DNA of 24,308 nucleotides from an uncultured Bacteroidales bacterium (lineage in GTDB: Bacteria > Bacteroidota > Bacteroidia > Bacteroidales > F082): the NCBI GenBank assembly GCA_937902805.1, contig CALEMB010000158.1:1-24308 (forward strand), given 5' to 3'. Numbering within the stretch: the first letter of the stretch is position 1; each line of letters opens with the position of its first letter. Shown one piece after another: positions 8,102 through 16,129 of this stretch. The notes under the pieces were generated by a model that was not told where the DNA came from, ran no database searches, and saw nothing but the letters and a program-made list of their open reading frames with translations. A program made the translations under genes and the position numbers.

Positions 8102-10476
8102 GCGGAATTAAAGCTTTATTCATCACTTTATTATTTGTCTTAACTATCCCTACCTTTGCTCAAGACGTAAGCGAAATTCGATTTGAGGATAAGAATTATG
8201 AATACGGGATCGGAAAAGACAGTATTACACTATTTTTAAAGGTTCTCGGATCAAATGGCATACGCTGCAATGATGTTTATGCCGATGACATCAGAAAACA
8301 TTTTAACCTGATGGAAAACGACGACACCATTCCAAAAAGTACATGGACGGTGACAACGCTAACTGAAGGACAACGTATTCCCAGCGACTTTACCATCTCG
8401 GTATTGGTTGACCTTAGTATTCCCCAAAGTGGTAAAAAAGACATCTATGAAGCCGTGCAGACATTGGTTGAAAGTGCTCATGACAGCTGTGTTTATCTCT
8501 CTTTCTTTGGAGATTGGGTGAGTAAAAGCCATCTAGTTACCAAAAGAAACTATAAGGAGTTTGAAGACCGGTTTTATGAACAAGCAACGAGTAAGTATTT
8601 CTACAGTGCCTTATATGCAAAACTGACAGAGTTCAATTTTGGATACACAGAGTATGACACCTTGATAAAAACGCAAAGTGGTTACCAAAAAGACGAAAGG
8701 ATTTTTATCAGGGCGAAGGATGCCAGAGAAAAGAACCTGCTTTTCGTATTCACAGAAGGCAATGAAATCCCACAATTTGAGGAACTGGACTTCATCAAAA
8801 TCACCGACTACCAAGGTAGTGCGGATATTCGTCCCAAAGTATATGCATTCTTTTATGATGCAGGAAACGGCATTGATGAAAATGTGGAAAGAACTCTTAA
8901 TGGAGTTTCCCACCCTCGCGATAGCGAACATAACCTTATTCCAAGCTGCCAAGGAGACTACAAGTCATCAGACAATATTAAGACCGTCTTGCAAGAGTTT
9001 GAGCAGGCCATCAGAAATGAGATGTACGATTTTGCGCTTGCCTATCAAGTTCCCCAGGACAGAAGCTATTCTGGAAAAGTACAATACACTGCATTATGGG
9101 ATGAAGAAACAAAGGGGTCGGAAATTTTCTCTATTGGTAGTCCTGAAAAAACATGGCCCGTGCGTCGTGAGTCCGCCGGGAGTTCGGCTCTTAAGTATTT
9201 GATTGCGTTGTTGGTGGCGTTTTTGACGGTTCTGCTCTTTATCGCCGTCATGAAAATCATCATTCCTGGCATTAAGTCGGCGGCTTTTTCTGCAAAATAC
9301 TACAAGAAATTCAAATTGGCAGATAATGTTAAAACGATGACTTGTCCAATGTGCAGATGCGAGATACAGCCCGGTCAAAAGGTGGTAAAAAAATGCAGAC
9401 ACATTATCCACGTCAAGTGTTGGAAGGCTAATGGATACAAGTGTGTCGAATATGGACAGAACTGCAAAGAAGGCATACAAGACCATGTCCATTGGGATAG
9501 TTTGTTTAGTAAGGAGACTTTACGCGATTGTTTCCTGACCATCATGGGCGTTTGTGCCAGTTTGGTTAGCTGGGTTATCTATGAGATTACAGGGAGAGGC
9601 TTTTTCAATGGTCTTGCCACTGCTTTTGTCAACGCTTTTTTCAAAGCGAATGGTCAAAGTGCCGGTATCGTTGTCAATGAATGCATTGCCAAGGTTTCTT
9701 CTTTCCTTACCATTGGTTTACTATTGGGCTTCTTTTTATCGTTCATATTCAGGTATTTTGATAGTGTAAAGAGCAGAGACTTCAAATGGTTTGTTGAAAT
9801 CACAGGGCTGTCGTTGCTTTCAAGTTTGATTGGAATGGCGTCATTTGCTCTTGGAAGTGTTATCCTATGCTTGTGGATGTCGCCTACCGATACATTCATT
9901 CCTTGGTATTGTTCCTTCCCGGCATATCTTCTGTTCTCGGTATGCACAACGCTTAGTTTAACTATCAAATCTACCATTCCTTTCAAAAGTGCCTTGATAG
10001 GTGGACTTGTTTCCGCTATCATAGGTTTCATTGTACTATATTTCTCCAATATTTCAACCAAGCGTTGGGATTGGATGAATATGCTGCTTGACTTTGTTAT
10101 TTATGGTGGAGGTCTTGGAGCATCACTCATCACAGTTAGAATGTTGGCTGAGAAGTACTTCCTTGTTATTCAAAATGGTGTTCGTAGCGGTTTGCGCATA
10201 CCTATCCATAAATGGATGAATGCTGGTAATATGGTGACTATTGGAATGACTCAGCAATGCGAAATACAAATGGCTTGGGAGAAAAGCAACAAGGTGGCCA
10301 AAGAGCATGTCCAACTTTATGTCAACCAAAGTCGGTCGCAAGCCATGCTGAAGCCATACGCATCCACCATTTACAATATGCGAACTGAGATTGATGCTTC
10401 CAGTAAGCCGGTACCGCTTTTCAATGGTGACACTTTCAAGATTGGTGACACCATATTCAAATATGTTGAAAACTAA
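8080..10476 (+). CDS. Polytopic membrane protein with vWA-like, RING-H2-like and FHA-like domains (candidate E3 ligase)
   Basis: The 798-residue protein has a signal peptide (to about 28). The exported domain at about 45-260 is vWA-like: TISVLVDLSIPQSGKK, with D111 and S113 of a MIDAS-like site, and later LLFVFTEG. TM1 is at about 370-397. Next is a Cys/His module: C422-x2-C425, then C439-x-H441-x2-H444-x2-C447, then C455 and C462. The order is RING-H2-like, although the last pair is spaced C-x6-C instead of C-x2-C. About six more TM helices follow (483-695), returning the C-terminus to the cytoplasm. The last 95 residues resemble an FHA domain (VTIG…, EHVQLYV, PLFNGDTFKIGD), but the usual GR and SxxH residues are GM and AxxH. 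Placed between the JAB and E1 genes, it is a candidate membrane E3. The stop TAA overlaps the next ATG (TAATG). Confidence 0.75.
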   Translation: MDKKKKISGIKALFITLLFVLTIPTFAQDVSEIRFEDKNYEYGIGKDSITLFLKVLGSNGIRCNDVYADDIRKHFNLMENDDTIPKSTWTVTTLTEGQRIPSDFTISVLVDLSIPQSGKKDIYEAVQTLVESAHDSCVYLSFFGDWVSKSHLVTKRNYKEFEDRFYEQATSKYFYSALYAKLTEFNFGYTEYDTLIKTQSGYQKDERIFIRAKDAREKNLLFVFTEGNEIPQFEELDFIKITDYQGSADIRPKVYAFFYDAGNGIDENVERTLNGVSHPRDSEHNLIPSCQGDYKSSDNIKTVLQEFEQAIRNEMYDFALAYQVPQDRSYSGKVQYTALWDEETKGSEIFSIGSPEKTWPVRRESAGSSALKYLIALLVAFLTVLLFIAVMKIIIPGIKSAAFSAKYYKKFKLADNVKTMTCPMCRCEIQPGQKVVKKCRHIIHVKCWKANGYKCVEYGQNCKEGIQDHVHWDSLFSKETLRDCFLTIMGVCASLVSWVIYEITGRGFFNGLATAFVNAFFKANGQSAGIVVNECIAKVSSFLTIGLLLGFFLSFIFRYFDSVKSRDFKWFVEITGLSLLSSLIGMASFALGSVILCLWMSPTDTFIPWYCSFPAYLLFSVCTTLSLTIKSTIPFKSALIGGLVSAIIGFIVLYFSNISTKRWDWMNMLLDFVIYGGGLGASLITVRMLAEKYFLVIQNGVRSGLRIPIHKWMNAGNMVTIGMTQQCEIQMAWEKSNKVAKEHVQLYVNQSRSQAMLKPYASTIYNMRTEIDASSKPVPLFNGDTFKIGDTIFKYVEN

Positions 10477-11681
10477 TGAACATGAATGAGCAAAACACAT
10501 ACGAATGGGGAGAGGGCGTGTTCACTCTGCTATCGTGGTTCAAGAAAGACAAGGTTAAAAATGCTCGTGTTCTGGTTGTCGGAGCGGGAGCTCTTGGTAA
10601 TGAGGTTGTCAAAGACTTGGCTCTCTTTGGCGTAGGACACATCTATGTGGTCGACTTCGACCAAATCGAATTGTCGAACCTTACCCGTTCCGTCTTGTTC
10701 AGAGAGGAAGATGCATACAACCATGCTTACAAGGCTGAGATAGTTGCTAAGCGGGCCATGGAGATCAATCCACAGATTAAAGTCACCCCGATTGTCGGCA
10801 ACCTTCTCTCGGAGGTAGGCTTTGGCATCTATCGCATGGTTGATGTGGTCATCGGATGCCTTGACAGCCGCATTGCCCGTTATCAGCTTAACAGGCTGTG
10901 TATGCGAGCGGGGAAATCGTGGGTTGATGGCAGTATTGAGAACATGACAGGTTCTGTTCAAGTATATACCCCCGGTTTGGCCTGTTATGAGTGTGGTTTG
11001 TCGCGCGATGAGTTTAATCATATTATGGTTCGAACGGGTTGCGCCGATGTGGTTAATCTCCAAAGTTCTGCCGGACGTGTGGCAACGACTCCAATAAGTG
11101 CCTCGATAATCGGCGCGATTGAGGTTCAGGAAGCCATGAAAATTATACATCTCGACACGGAGGCTGCCTCGCAATTCAAAACTTTACAAGGAAAACTGCT
11201 TCATTACGAAGGGCTTACCAATAGTTCCAATGTTTATAAATTTGCTTCATGGAAGAACAATTGCCCGGCACATGAATGTTGGGAACCTATCATAAAGGCT
11301 TCTAATCTATCCGCTACTCAATCGGTAGGAGAGGTGTTGTCAGCTTTGAAATCACTTCTGCAGGTTGAAAATGTTGAAATCAACATGTGCAACAACAAAT
11401 TTGTAGACATTATTGTCTCTGATAAGCCTGAAAAGGAATTTAGAGTCATGGTTCCTGATTCCCAACTTGACCGTTGCATAAACAATAATGATGAGTTGCG
11501 CAGGCTCCTTTATGTGACCACCTTCCATAAATCGTTTTTCGAGAATATTGATGCTGAATTTCCATATCAAAACCTTACCCTGCAGCAAATCGGTATTCCG
11601 CTATTTGATGTGCTCCAAGTTTCGACCGAAAAAGGCTTGTTCTATGTAGAACTCGACGCAGATGCGCCGCTGTTCAATTAA
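10476..11681 (+). CDS. E1-like ubiquitin-activating enzyme (ThiF/MoeB superfamily) with UFD-like C-terminus
   Basis: The protein has 401 residues. The adenylation domain shows the Rossmann motif VVGAGALG (34-41), DFDQIELSNLTR (60-71) with the nucleotide-binding acid and Arg, KAEIVAKRAMEINP (86-99) and CLDSRIARYQLNR. Two zinc-binding pairs are seen, C170-x2-C173 and C263-x4-C268. C189 in RTGCADVV sits where ThiF-type enzymes keep their thioester/disulfide Cys, just before the crossover TPISASIIGAIEVQEAMK, and is the candidate catalytic residue. Residues about 280-400 look like a separate alpha/beta domain ending NLTLQQIGI… LFYVELD, similar in pattern to the UFD that recruits E2 in eukaryotic E1s. 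It should activate the Ubl with ATP and load the E2. Translation is coupled to the RING gene by TAATG; an ATG at 10482 is an alternative start. Confidence 0.88.
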   Translation: MNMNEQNTYEWGEGVFTLLSWFKKDKVKNARVLVVGAGALGNEVVKDLALFGVGHIYVVDFDQIELSNLTRSVLFREEDAYNHAYKAEIVAKRAMEINPQIKVTPIVGNLLSEVGFGIYRMVDVVIGCLDSRIARYQLNRLCMRAGKSWVDGSIENMTGSVQVYTPGLACYECGLSRDEFNHIMVRTGCADVVNLQSSAGRVATTPISASIIGAIEVQEAMKIIHLDTEAASQFKTLQGKLLHYEGLTNSSNVYKFASWKNNCPAHECWEPIIKASNLSATQSVGEVLSALKSLLQVENVEINMCNNKFVDIIVSDKPEKEFRVMVPDSQLDRCINNNDELRRLLYVTTFHKSFFENIDAEFPYQNLTLQQIGIPLFDVLQVSTEKGLFYVELDADAPLFN

Positions 11682-11692
11682 CAGATTATCCT

Positions 11693-12574
11693 ATGCTCCC
11701 TAAAAATATTCCTGACGACATCAATATAGAGTTACTCTTGTCGGTGTTTCCTGAAGGCGAGTGTAAAGTCTCGTTCACTGGAACGCATAAGCGTAATACT
11801 TACAATGATTTTATGGGATTGGAAGAACTTACGGACAAAACTATGCTTCTTAATGTGGGTCGTTCCGGTTTATACAATTCTTTGCCTGAACTGCTGTTTC
11901 ATCCTATTGATCGTTTTGACGACTTGTCGCCAAAAGACGATCGGGAGAAGTTTGAGGTAGAATATGATGCCCAAGAACTTGAAAAGGATCAGGCACACAA
12001 GTTCTTTGCTCCATTAGACCTTATGTTGTTGCGACTCAGAATGATGGTAAGGGAGAGATTGGATGTATATGCCGAATCGGATAAGAAAATGATTGACATT
12101 TTGGGTGATGAGTTGACGGAAGTGCAAAAGAACAACCGTTTTGTCAAGAAGGTGCTCCCTTTCCTTCCTTTCTGTAAATCAATCAGAGGCAACAAGACTT
12201 ATCTGACCTTAATGCTGCGTAAAATCCTGATGGAAGAAGGCTTGGACATTATCGTTTGCGATCAAAAACACACTTTCACAGATTTGCATCCCAGATACAA
12301 CATCATACTGGGTTCTGACGCAGATAGCTTGTTTCTTGGTAATACATTCGAAGAACAAGCTATAACCTATAGTATCCATTATTGGTCAGAAGACGATTGT
12401 AATGAGTCTTTTCTACAATTTGTTGAAGAAATGAGAACCTTTCGCGAGTTTATCCAAGATTATTTTCTGGCGGTGGACGGGATATTAAAGTTCGACATAA
12501 GTAGTGATGCCCCCTCCGTCCTTTTATCAGACGAAAAGACATACAATTACATGAATTACAATATGAATATCTAA
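11693..12574 (+). CDS. tssG: TssG-like T6SS baseplate wedge protein
   Basis: This 293-residue cytoplasmic protein has no signal peptide. The N-terminal VSFTG and the LNVGRSGLYNSLPELLF segment resemble the GLtGpxGxLPexY signature of TssG. The FFAPLDLMLLRLRMMVRERL helix corresponds to the TssG FLDxFxHR region, and TYLTLMLRKILMEEGLDIIV to its later helix-strand unit. LGNTFEEQAITYSIHYW fits the closing strands. TssG pairs with two TssF copies to form the baseplate wedge. The identity is by pattern only and is supported by TssK-, TssE- and TssF-like genes directly downstream. The gaps are 11 nt after the E1 gene and 5 nt before the next gene, so the Ubl module and the baseplate genes are almost certainly co-transcribed. 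Confidence 0.6.
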   Translation: MLPKNIPDDINIELLLSVFPEGECKVSFTGTHKRNTYNDFMGLEELTDKTMLLNVGRSGLYNSLPELLFHPIDRFDDLSPKDDREKFEVEYDAQELEKDQAHKFFAPLDLMLLRLRMMVRERLDVYAESDKKMIDILGDELTEVQKNNRFVKKVLPFLPFCKSIRGNKTYLTLMLRKILMEEGLDIIVCDQKHTFTDLHPRYNIILGSDADSLFLGNTFEEQAITYSIHYWSEDDCNESFLQFVEEMRTFREFIQDYFLAVDGILKFDISSDAPSVLLSDEKTYNYMNYNMNI

Positions 12575-12579
12575 ATATC

Positions 12580-13812
12580 ATGGAAAAAAGAATTTGTTGG
12601 AAAAAAGGAATGCGTCTGACAGACGAGATTATGAGAGCTTCTGAAGATGCAACTGCGGCTCGTATTGGCAATGCTTTGATTTTAGCTTCTGCGGGGCGTT
12701 TTGGCTTGATTCCAAGTACCCGCCAGTTTCAGCTTTCGGTTAATCTTAATACTGACTCGGTTGAGGTGCAAACGCTGGATTGCCTTGCCGTTACCCGTGG
12801 AGGTTCTCTAATAGACGCACAAATTGATACCAGATATACGAATTATCTCGAAAAGAGAATCGCGATACCCGATGAGATAGGGAAGGGCGAATTACTTCTT
12901 ACCATTAGCGTAGACCATGGTCATTGGAAGGAGACCTTAGGCGGATACGAAGAACCTGAATACAGCTTTGGCCTTGTAGGTGTCAATAGTCCTATCCCTG
13001 ACAATGCCCTGCCCGTAGCACATCTGATGTATTCGGAACAAATAAGAGGTTGGCATGTTGATATGGAAGAATTTGTGCCGCCTTGCCTATACCTGTCGTC
13101 ACATAAGAGTTATGTGGAATTGATGAATCAGTTCGTACAGATACTTTCGGAGATTGAAGCCAAAGTTTTTCGGCTTTGTCAACCGGGCTCAAATGAAGCG
13201 TTCCGAGTTTTTTGGCCTGTTGTTCAGCAGATTCTCATCGATACCGATAAGAACCGCGATTTGATGACACCCATGGAGCTATTGGGTAACATCCAGAAGT
13301 TTGTGGCTATCTTTACCTCTGCTTGCCATCTTGATCCATATCTCAATTTGAGTGATGCCGACATGCTCAGGAATTATTCCCTTGCGCCGTACAACTATAT
13401 GAATGTTTATCCCATGATAAAAGAAGGGTTGAGACATTGTTTCCTCATCAACGAAAAAGTGGATAAAATAGGAGCACAGCAACCGGAGATGCCAAAGGCT
13501 CCAAGCAAACTGGAAGCGCCTTTTATTGCCGAGGACCAATTATACCAGGTTTGCAAAACCTCTTCTTCAAACGTTTCCATTGTCAACAATGTGCCTGGGG
13601 CAACAGTTTATTATTCAACAGATGGCAGTATACCCGAAAAACCTGTTTCGAACGGTTCAATTAGAATTAAAAACGCATTCCATCCCAATAGAGAAGAGGA
13701 AGAGGACCAGAAATGTGTTGTTAAATTAAAGGCTGTGCTTGATGATTCAGAGAGCGAGATAAGCACTTTTACGGTGATACTTCACAAGGGAAAGGGTTAT
13801 ATTAGAATCTAA
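12580..13812 (+). CDS. tssK: TssK-like baseplate adaptor with chitobiase-type C-terminal domain
   Basis: The protein has 410 residues. It opens with ICWKKGMRLTDE, the equivalent of the W-xEGMxLxPQH start of TssK, and continues with beta strands of the shell domain (FGLIPSTRQFQLSVNL, VQTLDCLAVTRGGSLIDA). A helical middle (about 180-310) matches the TssK four-helix domain. The C-terminus differs from that of a usual TssK. After a linker (about 310-330) the last 80 residues, with GATVYYSTDGSIPEKP and VVKLKAVLDDSES, read as a chitobiase/beta-hexosaminidase C-terminal Ig-like fold. In normal T6SS the C-terminal part of TssK grips TssL/TssM. A swap there suggests docking to a different membrane partner. 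TssK trimers link the wedge to the membrane. Five nucleotides separate it from the genes on both sides. Confidence 0.6.
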   Translation: MEKRICWKKGMRLTDEIMRASEDATAARIGNALILASAGRFGLIPSTRQFQLSVNLNTDSVEVQTLDCLAVTRGGSLIDAQIDTRYTNYLEKRIAIPDEIGKGELLLTISVDHGHWKETLGGYEEPEYSFGLVGVNSPIPDNALPVAHLMYSEQIRGWHVDMEEFVPPCLYLSSHKSYVELMNQFVQILSEIEAKVFRLCQPGSNEAFRVFWPVVQQILIDTDKNRDLMTPMELLGNIQKFVAIFTSACHLDPYLNLSDADMLRNYSLAPYNYMNVYPMIKEGLRHCFLINEKVDKIGAQQPEMPKAPSKLEAPFIAEDQLYQVCKTSSSNVSIVNNVPGATVYYSTDGSIPEKPVSNGSIRIKNAFHPNREEEEDQKCVVKLKAVLDDSESEISTFTVILHKGKGYIRI

Positions 13813-13817
13813 ATCCG

Positions 13818-14324
13818 ATGAGTTTCATCAATACCCCATTGGCATATCAAAGTTCATCTCCTGGACTCCATGTTAAGCGTGATTTGAAGTCACAAGCAGA
13901 GGTTCTCGACAATCTCATTGAACTCATCGCCTTCACGCCCAGAGGCAGTTTCCTCGCCGATCCTGACTTTGGATTTGAATATTGGAACCACGAGTACTCC
14001 AATATACAATACCGCACCTTTAATAGCGGCCAAAGTGTGCTGTTAGGAAGCAAAATCGGACAGGATGTAACTAAATTGGATTGTCAGGAAAGTATCCGCC
14101 AAAGCTTGCAAACATACGCACCGCAATTGGCAAAAGTGGAAGTAACCGTTGAACTTAATGCTGCTCAATACAACGAAAGGCAGCACAAGAGAAAAGTACA
14201 GTCAAAGCATATTGTCAGCATCATTGTTGAAGGTGAACTTGATAATGGAATTGGCACAAGCAGATATGAGAAGAAAATAGAGTTCCTGATGGAACCTTCT
14301 GCCAAAAAACTATATGCTTACTAA
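13818..14324 (+). CDS. tssE: TssE/gp25-like baseplate protein
   Basis: This 168-residue protein has no signal peptide. It carries gp25 family features: an N-terminal helix (AEVLDNLIELIAFTPRGSF), then LADPDFGFEYWNHEY, the conserved acidic-aromatic DPxFG segment, and ESIRQSLQTYAPQLAKVEVTVEL, the family's helix plus 'EPRL-x-v-V' strand. The end (SIIVEGELDN…) gives the final beta strands. TssE starts sheath polymerisation on the baseplate by donating a handshake strand to the first sheath ring. The family also occurs in phages and eCIS. The neighbours here point to a T6SS-like version. Confidence 0.8.
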   Translation: MSFINTPLAYQSSSPGLHVKRDLKSQAEVLDNLIELIAFTPRGSFLADPDFGFEYWNHEYSNIQYRTFNSGQSVLLGSKIGQDVTKLDCQESIRQSLQTYAPQLAKVEVTVELNAAQYNERQHKRKVQSKHIVSIIVEGELDNGIGTSRYEKKIEFLMEPSAKKLYAY

Positions 14325-14339
14325 TAAAGATGAAGAAAG

Positions 14340-16127
14340 ATGGATTTAGAATTACAAAACAAAGTCAACGACACCATTGAACAGTTAAAAAAGCTTTCAA
14401 TAGACGGCATTGATTTCCAACAGATGGATCCTATCGCCAAAATGATGTTTGTCGCCTTGGTTCACGAAATCCAAAAAATATACGATCACATTGACAGTCT
14501 TGACGAGCGAATCGTAGAACGATATTGTACGGATTTCATCCCCCGTCAAGAAGTGGAAGCCATGCCAGCCATAGCTCTACTTCAGCCCTCGTTTAAGCCC
14601 AATAAAGACAGCGAAGGCTTTCCCGTAGGATTTGGAGCCCAATTCTCTTACAAAACAGAGCAAAGAAAACAACCCATCAATTATATTCCATTATTCAACA
14701 CCTTAACGCTACCATATTCAGATGTCATTGTTGTGCATCAAGACAATGAATATTGCAAAAGTGCAAATATGTATAAACCCAATCGACTTTGGGTGGGCAT
14801 TAAGACTAATGTGGAAATTGAATCCATAAAAGGACTGTCATTATTAATCAAAGGGACAAATGGTGTAACACCGGAACACATCTATGTGGGCGTCGAAAGC
14901 CATGAACTTGACTTTGCCACTCCCAAAGAAATGGAACAAGTTGAAATGGCAGAGCCTTTTGATGCACAACAGGCATCTGGTCAATTCTTCTCAGTAGTAG
15001 GAATGTGGAAAGAATGCCTGCTTAACATGAAGGAGGCTTCGCTTCTATTCGTCACCGACGAGACAAGGAGTAGAGACCTGTTTAAGCCTCGTGCATATCC
15101 AAAGCAGTTTGAGCAATGGAATGTGGCTGACACTTTGGAACAGTTTGAGATGGTAAAACCAATATGGCTTCAGATTGAATTTCCAGAAGGTTTTGTAGTA
15201 CCCAGCAATTGCGAAGTAATGCTCAATGTTGTCCCCGTGGTCAATGTTGATATTTGCTCACTTACACTTAGCGACCATACTCCCATTGCCAAATTGCAAA
15301 AGCAAGAAGACTCATTCTTTTTGAGTGTTCTTGAAACAAGCGTGACTTCCAATAGACAAGGGTTTAGCATGTTGAATGAAGAAATCATTGTTCGGGATTT
15401 TGACGCCTCATGCTATCATAACGGCGACCTGTATCGGGATATGCGTAACCTTTATAATCATTTTATTGACGATTATTATGCTTTCATGGAGTACAATGAG
15501 ATTAAAGACGACAAGACCCAAAAGCTATTGCGTGAAACCATTAACAAAATCGCTAACAATAGTAGTATAAAGGAGCCAAACAAGAAATTTAAATTTGACA
15601 GCGGCACCTATGTGATGAAGAACTTGAGGCAAGCCCAACTGAGTTCGTCAATCAAGGTCAACTATATTACAACTCAAGGTGAAATTGGCAATTTGCCACA
15701 GGCGGGGGAAATGATGGATAATAAGAAAACTCCGGTATTTAACCAAAAAGTACCCATTGTTGCTTCTGCTATGGGCGGAGCTGATAAGGCTTCGGCAGAT
15801 GAACGATATGAGCTGCTTCGCTACTACTCACTCACAAATGACCGTCTCTATACCAAAATGGATATAGATGCATTTCTGCGCAAAGAGATTATGGTGAAGT
15901 TTGGCAAGGAAGAATTCAAACGCATTATCATCAATATGAGCATTGAAGGTGCAGAAGGCACTGCCTCTGTACAACGAGGCCTATATATCGATATTTGTTT
16001 TAAGGATAACAAGAATTATGAGAGGGCTCGTGATATTTCTTTTGACAAACTCATGAAGCAAAGAATAGAAAACAAATCTTGTATCTCTATGCCGATCATT
16101 GTGGAACTTAGAAATCTGGAGGAATAA
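14340..16127 (+). CDS. tssF: TssF-like baseplate wedge protein
   Basis: The protein has 595 residues, close to the normal TssF size. The N-terminus shows the TssF helical start: QMDPIAKMMFVALVHEIQKI (DPxVxRLlegfAfL-like), then DHIDSLDERIVERYC and FIPRQEVEAMPAIALLQPSF (LxPxxxxPxPSxavLqf-like). A long beta-rich centre follows with repeated LxIKG and PIWLQIEFPEGF strands. The C-terminal 110 residues (RYELLRYYSLTNDRLYTKMDIDAFL…) are baseplate-J-like. Two TssF copies plus one TssG form each wedge. No signal peptide is seen. Its stop is 2 nt before the next ATG. TssF is usually beside TssE, as here, while the TssG-like gene lies upstream of the TssK-like gene. Confidence 0.75.
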   Translation: MDLELQNKVNDTIEQLKKLSIDGIDFQQMDPIAKMMFVALVHEIQKIYDHIDSLDERIVERYCTDFIPRQEVEAMPAIALLQPSFKPNKDSEGFPVGFGAQFSYKTEQRKQPINYIPLFNTLTLPYSDVIVVHQDNEYCKSANMYKPNRLWVGIKTNVEIESIKGLSLLIKGTNGVTPEHIYVGVESHELDFATPKEMEQVEMAEPFDAQQASGQFFSVVGMWKECLLNMKEASLLFVTDETRSRDLFKPRAYPKQFEQWNVADTLEQFEMVKPIWLQIEFPEGFVVPSNCEVMLNVVPVVNVDICSLTLSDHTPIAKLQKQEDSFFLSVLETSVTSNRQGFSMLNEEIIVRDFDASCYHNGDLYRDMRNLYNHFIDDYYAFMEYNEIKDDKTQKLLRETINKIANNSSIKEPNKKFKFDSGTYVMKNLRQAQLSSSIKVNYITTQGEIGNLPQAGEMMDNKKTPVFNQKVPIVASAMGGADKASADERYELLRYYSLTNDRLYTKMDIDAFLRKEIMVKFGKEEFKRIIINMSIEGAEGTASVQRGLYIDICFKDNKNYERARDISFDKLMKQRIENKSCISMPIIVELRNLEE

Positions 16128-16129
16128 AC

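Noticed and set aside
10530..11174. Long minus-strand open frame (214 codons) opposite the E1 gene
   Set aside because: The plus strand encodes unmistakable E1 motifs across the same stretch.
3033..11681. CBASS, Bil or other known anti-phage Ub-like operon
   Set aside because: No cyclic-nucleotide synthase or CBASS effector is present, E1 and E2 are separate proteins, and the components are membrane-tethered and fused into an operon with baseplate genes. Distant kinship remains possible.
11693..16127. Prophage tail or extracellular contractile injection system (eCIS)
   Set aside because: The TssF- and TssK-like proteins and the TssG-like signature, together with envelope-spanning proteins, fit T6SS better. 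No capsid, terminase, tail-fibre or lytic cassette is present. The gp25-like protein alone would not decide it.
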